6,315 bases of DNA from Acidobacteriota bacterium (GCA_027297005.1 JAPUIN010000202.1:1-6315), one strand, 5' to 3'; shown: positions 1 through 5,878, numbered from the stretch's first letter. Notes: generated by a model from the sequence alone, not told the origin. Translations and numbers: made by a program.

Positions 1-519
1 CTGATCGAGCTCGGGCATCGTCAGGTTCACCTTGATCCGCTTCGGCGCCCCCAGGCTCCGGAGGGTCCGAACCATCAACTGCTTGAGTTCCCTGACCGTG
101 GGAAGCTCCATGTGGATCAACGTGGTGCAAGTCTGCAGATCGGAAGGGATCGAAATCTGCGGACTGCACAGGACGAGAGCGCGCTGGTCGCGACCGAACG
201 CGGTTCCAATATCACGCAGTGCCCTGAGAATCTTCGGGTCCTCGAAGTACTTCTGGAGGTCGTGAAAAAGATAGAGAGCCTCCGTCTTCATCTCGTGCAC
301 CGCGCGCAATGCCGTGAGCGGATCGGCGGTGTCGTAGAGAGAGTTGTCGGTGCCGATGCGCTTGAGTCCCAGGGTCGATTTCCATTCGAACAGGGGAAGG
401 CCCGAATGCGCTGCCAGATCCTGCATGCGGGAACGCACCCGGTCCTCCTCGGGGCTCTCGATGGTGATGATCGGATGATGGGTGGCGATCAGAAGATCGA
501 GATCACGAACATTCTCCAC
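1..519 (-). CDS. Ycf46-type AAA+ ATPase, N-terminal part (runs off left edge)
   Basis: The reading frame is open from 519 to the window edge and gives 173 residues with no stop, so the C-terminal part is missing. The N-terminus resembles the degenerate N-terminal domain of Ycf46-like AAA+ ATPases: 'DLDLLIATHHPIITIESPEEDR' occupies about residues 6-27, 'ALYLFHDLQKYFEDPKILRALRD' about 81-103, and 'IPSDLQ' followed by 'MELPTVRELKQLM' about 140-166. In that family the true Walker A and B motifs lie further on, so ATPase activity cannot be checked here. Family members are soluble ATPases, and most bacterial ones have no established role. The GTG start was chosen because GGAG lies 5 bases before it and it leaves about ten residues before the conserved segment, as is usual. 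The patatin gene ends 121 bases upstream on the same strand. An upstream TTG at 582 is a less likely alternative start. Confidence 0.82.
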   Translation of the reverse strand, partial: MENVRDLDLLIATHHPIITIESPEEDRVRSRMQDLAAHSGLPLFEWKSTLGLKRIGTDNSLYDTADPLTALRAVHEMKTEALYLFHDLQKYFEDPKILRALRDIGTAFGRDQRALVLCSPQISIPSDLQTCTTLIHMELPTVRELKQLMVRTLRSLGAPKRIKVNLTMPELDQ

Positions 520-553
520 GCTGGCTCCACAGGCGACGAACTCACCAGACCTG

Positions 554-582
554 AATCTAATGTTCGACAGCAGCGTGAGCAA
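554..582 (-). promoter_or_regulatory. Possible sigma70-type promoter before the AAA+ ATPase gene
   Basis: On the minus strand TTGCTC (582-577) and TAGATT (559-554) are separated by exactly 17 bases. They lie between the patatin stop and the GTG start at 519, leaving a leader of roughly 25-30 bases with a GGAG ribosome binding site at 528-525. Matches are 4 of 6 to each consensus, so this is only a candidate. If real, it would let the ATPase be expressed separately from the pyrF-patatin transcript. Confidence 0.3.
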
Positions 583-640
583 CCGTTCGGCCGGGCTCCA
601 CCCCGCCGTCGGGAGGCAGGGCGGCTGGAACCGCAGGGGC

Positions 641-1855
641 TCAGGCAGCGGTGTCGGCCGATTCGGCCCCGGCGCCTTCGTCAGGCTGCCCGGCCCGGCC
701 GGACACGATCGGGGGGACTGCCAGCGTGGAGGATGATTCCCACGGATCATCCTCTCGCAGGCTGTCGAGGGAGACACGGATGCCGTGAACAGCGAATGCC
801 CGACGGTACGAGTCGAAATCGGCCCGAAATTGCCGGGCGGTGGAACGGTAGCCGTAGTTGAGCACCGCGACGCGCGATCCGTAGTTGAGGATGTTCTCCA
901 TGAACAGGATTGAATCGCTCGAGTGGGGCTCGATGAGAAAAATTTGCGCCTCAGGATGTTGCGCCCGGACGCGCTCCAGTCCCATCTGAAGCTTGGCCCG
1001 AGCCGAGATCCGCTGGGTTTGATCGACGACGACGGTGATCCCCTTCTCACGGATGCGGGCGCAGTGCCCGGAAAACGTGGGAATGCAGACCACACCCTCT
1101 TCATTCCGGATCGGGATGATCGGGTTGATGACCATCAGAAGCCTCGATCCGAGTGAGATCGGTAGATCGACGTGCGCGACGCCGCCGACACCTCCATCGA
1201 CGAAATCCATGCCGCGGAGCGTAACCGGCTGGAAATAAAGCGGCAGGGCGGAGGAGGCCGCGATGGCGTCGGAGATCGGAATGTCCCGCCATGCCTCCGT
1301 CCCGAACAGGATCCGATCTCCGGTGTCGAGGTGAACGGAGGGGATGTAGAGTTCACGCTTCAGTTCGGCGAATGAGTTGACCAGGCCGGGGCGTGACAGC
1401 AGGCGACTCAGGTACCTCTGGTAGTGGCTCAGCGTGTACAGCCCGGGCGGGAGGTTCTCCTCCAGCGTGTAGAGGAGCCGGGCGAGCGAGAATAATTTCG
1501 GGTTCCGGCGGTAAAAACGGACCAGGGAGGGGATCATCCGGATCACTTTCATGATCGAGGCCTTCAGCTCGCCCCAATCAAGGGCCAGAATGTCCTCCTG
1601 TTTGAAGTTCAACAGGTCGTCCCTGTTGTGGATGATCGATCGGCCGACCTCCCCGGGCGGAACGCCGTTGGCCATGAGCGCGGCCACGATGGCCCCGGCG
1701 CTCGTGCCGACGTAGATGTCGAAATCGTTGACCGAGTAAGTGCCGGCGAAGAAATGGTTGAGCGCCTGAAGAGCGCCGAACTCGTACATGGCGCCGGTGA
1801 TCCCGCCGCCGGCCAGAAGGAGGCTGACCTTGGGGTGTTCGTTCGCCGGGCTCAC
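641..1855 (-). CDS. Patatin-like phospholipase
   Basis: The product is a 404-residue serine hydrolase of the patatin family, which cleaves acyl esters of phospholipids or neutral lipids with a Ser-Asp dyad. All signature elements are visible: the oxyanion-hole glycine run GGGITG at residues 16-21, the nucleophile elbow GTSAG at 50-54 with Ser52, and the DGG motif at 220-222 with Asp220. The core spans about residues 9-350. The last 30 or so are rich in Ala, Gly, Ser and acidic residues and look disordered. There is no signal peptide or obvious membrane segment, so the enzyme is probably cytoplasmic or peripherally membrane-bound. GTG was chosen over a start 60 codons upstream because the extension is arginine-rich shadow sequence overlapping the upstream gene, while this GTG has GGAGG 5 bases before it and sits in a GTGA overlap with the upstream stop. 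The natural substrate cannot be told from sequence. Confidence 0.92.
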   Translation of the reverse strand: MSPANEHPKVSLLLAGGGITGAMYEFGALQALNHFFAGTYSVNDFDIYVGTSAGAIVAALMANGVPPGEVGRSIIHNRDDLLNFKQEDILALDWGELKASIMKVIRMIPSLVRFYRRNPKLFSLARLLYTLEENLPPGLYTLSHYQRYLSRLLSRPGLVNSFAELKRELYIPSVHLDTGDRILFGTEAWRDIPISDAIAASSALPLYFQPVTLRGMDFVDGGVGGVAHVDLPISLGSRLLMVINPIIPIRNEEGVVCIPTFSGHCARIREKGITVVVDQTQRISARAKLQMGLERVRAQHPEAQIFLIEPHSSDSILFMENILNYGSRVAVLNYGYRSTARQFRADFDSYRRAFAVHGIRVSLDSLREDDPWESSSTLAVPPIVSGRAGQPDEGAGAESADTAA

Positions 1856-2745
1856 GGCCCCCTCCCGGTGAGGGGTTCGTCGGGCGACCCGACCGAGACG
1901 ACCGACCATGCGACGTCGAGACCGAAGCCGGTCCGATAGTTGCCGTGCAATCGGCTTCTCGCCTCGAGTGTGATCGGCGTGACCCGTCCCTCGGCGATCG
2001 AAACATCGGCGCCGTCTGCAGCGAGAAGCCGCCAAGCGCCCGAGCCGAGATGGTGACCGGCGACGATGAACTGGAGGGCGTGGTTTCCCTCGGGGACGTC
2101 AATGCGATACTCCTCAGCATAATCGAGGTAGAGGATCTCAAACCCCTTCTTGTTTGCGGTCGCCACCCCGGCTTCAAATAGGAGCACCGCATGGCGCGGG
2201 GCGCCGTCGAGTGGGGAGCGCGTGTCCCAGTGATCGGGCACGTGAAAGGCGGTTGTGCAGATGACGGCGAGGGCGAGGTCATCCACGAGCCCGACCTCCA
2301 CGCCGCGCGCCACAGGCGCCCCCTTCGGAAGGGTCTTCGCGGCGATCACAGAGTGCTCCGCCTTGTCGGCATCATCGGGCGGGCCGGAGAATGAGACGAG
2401 GAGCGTGCCGGTTGATTCAGGATCGGGGAGCCGCAGCGGCTCCAGGTGCGGGCGGGGCATGGCGGTCTGCCGCCGCCGCATCGCATTGATCACGGCATCG
2501 CCGACGCCGGCGGCACGCAGCTCCGCGACCATTTCGGAGCACAACTCAAAATCGACGTGGCGCTCGGCGATCAGCTCCGTGATCGCCTTGTCGTCCGTGC
2601 CGGTCATGACCAGACGCACGATGTCCTCATTCGTGAGCGGGGGTCCTTCTTCGTGCGGCTCCAGCTGGTCGGCGATCGCGGGAAAAGTCACGAACATGAA
2701 GAGGCATAGGATGACCAGGAGCCTGTCCGACCGGGTGCGGCTCAC
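1852..2745 (-). CDS. Exported two-domain protein of unknown function
   Basis: I do not recognise a named function. The 297-residue product has a Sec signal peptide: basic residues at 3-8, a hydrophobic core at about 9-24 and a likely signal peptidase I site after AIA at residue 25. A small helical domain at about 37-93 follows the pattern 'LTNEDIVRLV..G..D..I...I......F.L....V.EL..AGV.D.VI.AM', a recurring module in secreted proteins of Acidobacteriota and related bacteria, by my recollection. After a proline-rich linker (about 94-108), residues 110-280 look beta-rich, with segments such as 'TGTLLVSFSG', 'HVPDHWDTRSPLDG' and 'IDVPEGNHALQFIVAG', suggesting a beta-sandwich. No catalytic motif is evident. 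The GTG start overlaps the pyrF stop as GTGA and directly precedes the signal peptide. Only a weak Shine-Dalgarno (GGACGG) is present. The gene overlaps the patatin gene in the same way, so a shared task at the envelope is possible but inferred. Confidence 0.82.
   Translation of the reverse strand: MSRTRSDRLLVILCLFMFVTFPAIADQLEPHEEGPPLTNEDIVRLVMTGTDDKAITELIAERHVDFELCSEMVAELRAAGVGDAVINAMRRRQTAMPRPHLEPLRLPDPESTGTLLVSFSGPPDDADKAEHSVIAAKTLPKGAPVARGVEVGLVDDLALAVICTTAFHVPDHWDTRSPLDGAPRHAVLLFEAGVATANKKGFEILYLDYAEEYRIDVPEGNHALQFIVAGHHLGSGAWRLLAADGADVSIAEGRVTPITLEARSRLHGNYRTGFGLDVAWSVVSVGSPDEPLTGRGP
1861..1865 (-). promoter_or_regulatory. Strong ribosome binding site fixing the patatin GTG start
   Basis: GGAGG lies in a run of twelve bases, GGGAGGGGGGCC, immediately before GTG at 1855, with 5 bases of spacing. 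It lies inside the last codons of the upstream exported-protein gene. Together with the GTGA overlap it supports re-initiation by ribosomes finishing the upstream gene, and it argues against the longer reading frame that starts at 2035. Confidence 0.65.
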
Positions 2746-3458
2746 AGGCCGTCCATTTCAAGCAGGATCGATTCGGCCGCCTCGAGAGGATCGGCAGCCT
2801 TCACAATCGGACGCCCCACGACGATGTAATCCGCGCCGGCCTCGATCGCCTCGCGCGGGGTGAGAATCCGCGAATGATCGTCGCTTTCGCTCCCTGCGGG
2901 CCGGATGCCCGGTGTGACGATCAGCAGATCACGGCCGTTTGCCTCCCGCACCCGGCGCACCTCCCGCGGTGAAGCGACCACGCCGTCCAGTCCCACTTCG
3001 CGGGCGAGGTCGGCGAGAGCGAGGACCTGCTCGTCGAGCGGTCGCTGCACTCCGGTTCTCTCGAGATCCTCCTGCCCGAAGCTGGTGAGGACGGTCACGC
3101 CGATGATCCGGGGACGTTTCAGGCGGTGGATCTGGCAATGCGCCTCGACCTCGTCGACCGTGCGGCGGGCCATGATCGGGCCGCCGGACAGATGGATGGT
3201 GAACATCCCGACGCCTTGCCGCGCCGCTTCGACAGCAGCTCGAGCGACCGTGTGCGGTATGTCATGGAATTTCAGGTCCAGGAAGACGCCGCCGCCGCCG
3301 TCGAGGATCTCCCGCACCAGCTGCGGTCCGCAGGCCGTGTAGAGCTGCAGGCCAACTTTGAAGAAGGCGATGCGCGGCCGCAGGGCGCTGACCAGTGACA
3401 GAGCCTTGTCTCGTGTGGGAACATCGAGCGCGACGATGAGTCGATCGGCGGCTGACAT
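2742..3458 (-). CDS. pyrF: Orotidine 5'-phosphate decarboxylase
   Basis: PyrF decarboxylates OMP to UMP, the last step of de novo UMP synthesis, in the cytoplasm. The 238-residue length is typical. The start 'DRLIVALDVP' places the conserved Asp12. 'FFKVGLQL' gives Lys34, and the catalytic D-x-K-x-x-D stretch DLKFHDIP gives Asp61, Lys63 and Asp66. The phosphate-binding region appears as 'IVTPGIRP' and later 'YIVVGRPI', followed by 'DPLEAAESIL'. ATG at 3458 was chosen because the family homology begins there; the frame stays open 81 codons further, but that extension runs through the divergent promoter region. An in-frame GTG six codons upstream is a minor alternative. No Shine-Dalgarno sequence precedes the ATG. 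The gene heads a coupled set with the exported protein and patatin, its stop overlapping the next start as GTGA. Confidence 0.96.
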   Translation of the reverse strand: MSAADRLIVALDVPTRDKALSLVSALRPRIAFFKVGLQLYTACGPQLVREILDGGGGVFLDLKFHDIPHTVARAAVEAARQGVGMFTIHLSGGPIMARRTVDEVEAHCQIHRLKRPRIIGVTVLTSFGQEDLERTGVQRPLDEQVLALADLAREVGLDGVVASPREVRRVREANGRDLLIVTPGIRPAGSESDDHSRILTPREAIEAGADYIVVGRPIVKAADPLEAAESILLEMDGL

Positions 3459-3465
3459 GCGGCGG

Positions 3466-3494
3466 ATTGTCACAGAAGTTCCCGTCCTTTTCAA
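3466..3494 (-). promoter_or_regulatory. Candidate promoter of pyrF, giving a nearly leaderless transcript
   Basis: On the minus strand TTGAAA (3494-3489, 5 of 6 to consensus) and GACAAT (3471-3466, 4 of 6) are separated by 17 bases. Only 7 bases, CCGCCGC, lie between the -10 element and the pyrF ATG at 3458, so transcription should start at or within a base or two of the ATG. There is no room for a Shine-Dalgarno site, and none is seen. Confidence 0.5.
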
Positions 3495-3507
3495 GGCGCG
3501 CCGCGCC
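3495..3507. repeat. Short inverted repeat between two divergent promoters
   Basis: GGCGC-GCC-GCGCC is a 5-base inverted repeat with a 3-base centre. It lies directly between the -35 elements assigned to pyrF (3489-3494) and to the thioredoxin gene (3515-3520), where an operator could act on both. In DNA this rich in G and C such a short repeat may arise by chance. Confidence 0.22.
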
Positions 3508-3514
3508 GATCCGT

Positions 3515-3543
3515 TTGACGCTCGAAGGCGGGTGGCGGATAAT
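3515..3543 (+). promoter_or_regulatory. Candidate sigma70 promoter of the thioredoxin gene, leaderless type
   Basis: TTGACG (3515-3520) and GATAAT (3538-3543) each match the consensus at 5 of 6 positions and have the ideal 17-base spacing. This is the best promoter match I found in the window. The -10 element ends 8 bases before the ATG at 3552, so the expected transcription start coincides with the start codon. The intervening AACGCGCC has no ribosome binding site. Confidence 0.62.
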
Positions 3544-3551
3544 AACGCGCC

Positions 3552-4022
3552 ATGAGCGCGAATCGAAAGAGCCGGATCGGAAGGATCGGCCTGATGATCA
3601 TGGCGGGGGGCCTGTTCTCCACGCTCTGCGGCTGCTCGGTCCCCCCGCAGGCCGACGTGCAGGTCATCACGCATGGTGAAGAGGTTGAACTGTCGCTGCA
3701 CCTTGCCTCCGGCAAGTACACCGTGTTCGACTTCTACGCCGTCTGGTGCCCGCCCTGCCGCGTCCTTTCACCGGCACTCGAGCGCCTTGCCGCGAACCAT
3801 CCGGATGCGCTGGCGATCCGCAAGGTTGACATCGTCGATTGGACCCAGCCGGTGGCTGAACAGTATGCCGTGGAGTCGCTTCCGCACCTGCTTCTGTTCG
3901 ATCAGGAAGGGACCCTGATGGCCAGTGGTGAAGAGGTTTACATGGCCCTCGGTGAGCTGTTCGGGGGCTCCGCGCGCGAGGTGATCGAGGTCTCAGGGAT
4001 CGAAACGGCCCACGCCCCCTGA
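3552..4022 (+). CDS. Lipoprotein thioredoxin-fold protein
   Basis: The 156-residue product starts with a lipoprotein signal: a basic N-region (Arg5, Lys6, Arg8, Arg11), a hydrophobic stretch at 12-25 and a lipobox Leu-Cys-Gly-Cys whose Cys28 would be lipidated. A thioredoxin fold follows at about 35-150, with 'YTVFDFYAVWCPPC' carrying the redox pair Cys66 and Cys69, 'RKVDIVD' at about 90-96, and the conserved cis-proline Pro111 in 'ESLPHLLLFD'. It should act as a membrane-anchored thiol-disulfide oxidoreductase on the periplasmic side. Reductase or oxidase direction, and partners such as c-type cytochromes, cannot be told, because no maturation or DsbD-like gene is in view. It lacks the extra insert expected of TlpA/ResA proteins, as far as I can judge. 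The gene lies inverted between pyrD and pyrF, diverging from pyrF and ending 6 bases from the pyrD stop. No Shine-Dalgarno sequence precedes the ATG. Confidence 0.9.
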   Translation: MSANRKSRIGRIGLMIMAGGLFSTLCGCSVPPQADVQVITHGEEVELSLHLASGKYTVFDFYAVWCPPCRVLSPALERLAANHPDALAIRKVDIVDWTQPVAEQYAVESLPHLLLFDQEGTLMASGEEVYMALGELFGGSAREVIEVSGIETAHAP

Positions 4023-4048
4023 CGTCGTTCAGGTTGCGCAGGGGGGCG
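4013..4048. terminator. Possible bidirectional terminator hairpin over two convergent stop codons
   Basis: CGCCCCCTG (4013-4021) can pair with CAGGGGGGCG (4039-4048), with one bulged G, around a 17-base loop. An alternative shorter hairpin pairs CCTGA (4018-4022) with TCAGG (4029-4033) and contains both stop codons. Both genes end here with only 6 bases between them, so a terminator serving both would have to overlap coding sequence, as this does. There is no T-tract on either strand, so intrinsic termination is uncertain. Confidence 0.3.
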
Positions 4049-4997
4049 GAGTCGATCCCCCGGGCAGACGCAGGCTCCCGACGAGATCGCTCACCGCAGA
4101 AATCCCCTGCCTCCGGCACCACGTTTCGATCTCGCGCACGATACGGGCCGATCCTCCCGGGTCGACGAAGTTCGCCGTTCCGATCTGCACCGCCCCGCTT
4201 CCGGCGACCATGAACTCGAGCGCGTCCCCAGCACTCGCTATTCCCCCCATCCCGATGATCGGAGCGCCGACCTCGAGATGCACGCGGTGAACGAGATAGA
4301 GCGCGAGCGGCCTGATGGCCGGCCCGGAGAGGCCCCCCACGATGTTGTCGAGGATCGGCCTCCTGGTATCCAGATCGATCATCATGCCGAGGTAGGTATT
4401 GACGAGCGACAGAATATCGGCGCCGGCGTCGACCGCCGCCCGGGCCGCGATGGTGATGTCGGTGATGTTCGGGGTCAGCTTGACGATCAAAGGCTGATCG
4501 GGGGCCGCGCGACGCACCGCCCCCACCACCTCGCCGATGACGGGAGGGGAGACGCCGAAGGCGATCCCCCCCTTCGCCGTGTTGGGACAGGACAGGTTCA
4601 GCTCGATAGCGGCAAGACCCGCCGCGCCGTTGAGGCGGCGGGAGACCGCGACGTATTCCTCCAGAGTTTCACCGAAGACATTGGCGATGATCGCGGTTTC
4701 GTGCCGTCGCAGTTCCGGCAGCTTGTCGTTCAAGAACGCGTCGACGCCGATGTTCGCGAGACCGATGGCGTTCAGCATTCCCGCAGGGGTCTCGCACGTG
4801 CGGGCCGGCGCGTGCCCGCGCCGCGGATGCAGCGACAGCCCCTTGGTCACGAACCCCCCGAGATCGGAGAGTTTCAGGAAGGGAAGAAAATCGAGACCGT
4901 AGCCGAAGGTGCCACTCGCCGTCAGGATCGGGTTCTTGAGGTGTAGCGGTCCGACTTTAACGGACAGATCGATCGGCCGCCGGCCCGCGGCCGTCAC
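4029..4997 (-). CDS. pyrD: Dihydroorotate dehydrogenase B (NAD+), catalytic subunit
   Basis: This FMN-bound subunit oxidises dihydroorotate to orotate and passes electrons to PyrK. The 322-residue product shows the class 1 features: 'NPILTASGTFGYG' at 22-34, 'VTKGLSL' with Lys52, 'NAIGLANIGV' at 76-85, and 'IELNLSCPN' at 131-139 with Cys137, the class 1 catalytic base (class 2 enzymes use Ser). The phosphate and FMN region continues with 'VKLTPN', 'NTYLGMMIDL', 'GGLSGPAIRPLAL', 'GMGGI' and 'VQIGTANF'. Class 1B is indicated by the adjacent pyrK. The GTG start was chosen because it overlaps the pyrK stop as GTGA, has an exceptionally good ribosome binding site 7 bases upstream, and leaves a short N-terminus before the conserved region. 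The same frame stays open to 6110, but that part is arginine-rich shadow sequence antisense to, or in another frame of, real genes. It converges on the thioredoxin gene. Confidence 0.95.
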   Translation of the reverse strand: MTAAGRRPIDLSVKVGPLHLKNPILTASGTFGYGLDFLPFLKLSDLGGFVTKGLSLHPRRGHAPARTCETPAGMLNAIGLANIGVDAFLNDKLPELRRHETAIIANVFGETLEEYVAVSRRLNGAAGLAAIELNLSCPNTAKGGIAFGVSPPVIGEVVGAVRRAAPDQPLIVKLTPNITDITIAARAAVDAGADILSLVNTYLGMMIDLDTRRPILDNIVGGLSGPAIRPLALYLVHRVHLEVGAPIIGMGGIASAGDALEFMVAGSGAVQIGTANFVDPGGSARIVREIETWCRRQGISAVSDLVGSLRLPGGSTPPPCAT

Positions 4998-5806
4998 AGG
5001 ATCACCTCCGAAGCCTCGAAAACCGGCCCCTCCGTGCAGACGCGAAGGTAGGGATCCTCCTCGTGCCCCTTCCCGGGGCGGACGACGCACCCCAGACAAA
5101 CTCCGATCCCGCATGGCATCTGGGCCTCGAGCGAGAGCTGGCAGGCGACCCCGGCCCCGAGAGCCATCTCCGCCACCGCCCGCATCATCGGCGTCGGTCC
5201 GCAGACATACAGTTCGAGCGGCCCGCTGCTGTCGTTCTCTGCGAGAATCGGGTCGAGTAGCCGCGTCACGTACCCCTTCTGTCCGAGGCTGCCGTCCTCC
5301 GTGGCCAGTGCGACCGGAATCCGTCGTGCGCGGAAATACGATAAACCGACGAGATCCCGGCGCGATCTGGCGCCGAAGAGAAGACGCGGCTTGCATCCGG
5401 ACCGGGCAAGAGCATCGACGAGAAACGGAAAGATGGCGATACCGACCCCGCCAGACACGAGGACCGGCCGGCAACGGGCATTCCGGCGACGACGGGGCAG
5501 ATGGAAGCCTCGGCCGAGCGGTCCCAGAACGTGCAGCATGACACCGACCGGCTGGCGGGAGAGGTAGGCGGTCCCCTCTCCGACGACCTTGTACAGGATC
5601 TCGATGCGCTTGGGTTTTCCGGGGAGCACGCGGCAGATACTCATCGGCCGCCGCAGGAGCGGCTGGGAGCCGTCCCGCACCTGCAGCATGACGAACTGGC
5701 CGGGATGCGCCCGCCGGGCGACGCCGGGACAGTCGAGTGTAATGACAAAATGATCGGCGTTCAGCTTCTGGTGGCGAACGACGCGGGAGGGAATGTCGAG
5801 CGGCAT
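4994..5806 (-). CDS. pyrK: Dihydroorotate dehydrogenase B, electron-transfer subunit
   Basis: PyrK carries FAD and a [2Fe-2S] cluster and moves electrons from PyrD to NAD+. The 270-residue product has the ferredoxin-reductase layout: 'PGQFVML' at 35-41, the FAD-binding RRPMSI at 52-57, 'KVVGEGT' at 73-79, 'GPLGRGF' at 95-101, the nucleotide-binding 'SGGVGIA' at 118-124, and 'CGPTPMM' at 202-208. The cluster ligands are Cys232, Cys237, Cys240 and Cys257 (C-x4-C-x2-C-x16-C), the PyrK pattern. Ile125 follows GGVGIA where family members usually have Pro. The start is less certain than the rest. ATG at 5806 fits the family N-terminus and the promoter candidate just upstream, while ATG at 5833 would add nine residues. 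Neither has a clear Shine-Dalgarno sequence. The gene overlaps pyrD by GTGA and diverges from the membrane-protein gene. Confidence 0.95.
   Translation of the reverse strand: MPLDIPSRVVRHQKLNADHFVITLDCPGVARRAHPGQFVMLQVRDGSQPLLRRPMSICRVLPGKPKRIEILYKVVGEGTAYLSRQPVGVMLHVLGPLGRGFHLPRRRRNARCRPVLVSGGVGIAIFPFLVDALARSGCKPRLLFGARSRRDLVGLSYFRARRIPVALATEDGSLGQKGYVTRLLDPILAENDSSGPLELYVCGPTPMMRAVAEMALGAGVACQLSLEAQMPCGIGVCLGCVVRPGKGHEEDPYLRVCTEGPVFEASEVIL
4999..5009 (-). promoter_or_regulatory. Extended Shine-Dalgarno sequence for pyrD inside pyrK
   Basis: GGAGGTGATCC on the minus strand is complementary over 11 bases to the standard bacterial 16S rRNA 3' end (GGATCACCTCC). The GGAGG core lies 7 bases before the pyrD GTG at 4997. 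These bases also encode the final pyrK residues (Glu-Val-Ile-Leu region), so the coding sequence carries the signal. It decides the pyrD start and should secure translation from a GTG codon. Confidence 0.8.
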
Positions 5807-5817
5807 ACCAAGTTGTG

Positions 5818-5846
5818 ACTGTATCACATGCATGAGGCGTCCACAA
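5818..5846 (-). promoter_or_regulatory. Weak candidate promoter of pyrK
   Basis: TTGTGG (5846-5841) and TACAGT (5823-5818) on the minus strand have 17-base spacing, matching consensus at 3 and 4 of 6 positions. The -10 element ends 11 bases before ATG 5806, so the leader would be only about 4-5 bases. If used, the alternative ATG at 5833 would lie upstream of the transcript start, which favours 5806. Confidence 0.28.
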
Positions 5847-5869
5847 TGCGCGGGAGCGGCGGTTCCCCG

Positions 5870-5878
5870 TGCTACGAT
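5870..5878 (+). promoter_or_regulatory. Candidate extended -10 promoter of the membrane-protein gene
   Basis: TGCTACGAT fits an extended -10 element (TGn plus TACGAT, 4 of 6 to TATAAT). No -35 hexamer is seen at 16-18 bases upstream, as is common for extended -10 promoters. It ends 9 bases before ATG 5888, and the intervening CCGCCGGCC has no ribosome binding site, so the transcript would be leaderless or nearly so. Confidence 0.35.

Noticed and set aside
602..613. CCCG-CCGT-CGGG hairpin just after the patatin stop, considered as a terminator
   Set aside because: The stem is only 4 base pairs and no T-tract follows on the minus strand, so it is likely chance in GC-rich sequence.
112..861. 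Plus-strand frame of 249 residues
   Set aside because: It is antisense to the AAA+ ATPase and patatin genes, rich in Arg and Gly, and matches no family. It is a typical shadow frame in GC-rich DNA.
1856..2035. N-terminal extension of the patatin by 60 residues
   Set aside because: It is arginine-rich, overlaps the exported-protein gene in another frame, and is not needed before the GGGITG motif. The GTG at 1855 has a clear ribosome binding site.
1578..2282. Minus-strand frame of 234 residues overlapping the exported-protein and patatin genes
   Set aside because: It shares bases with two better supported genes in other frames and is Arg/Ser/Pro-rich, with no motif.
2255..2863. Plus-strand frame of 202 residues
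   Set aside because: It is antisense to the exported-protein gene and the end of pyrF, with Ser/Arg/Pro-rich low-complexity composition.
3459..3701. N-terminal extension of PyrF by 81 residues
   Set aside because: PyrF homology begins at the ATG at 3458. The extension would cross the divergent promoters and run antisense to the thioredoxin gene.
4278..4946. Plus-strand frame of 222 residues
   Set aside because: It is antisense to pyrD, which has all its catalytic motifs. The antisense product shows no recognisable domain.
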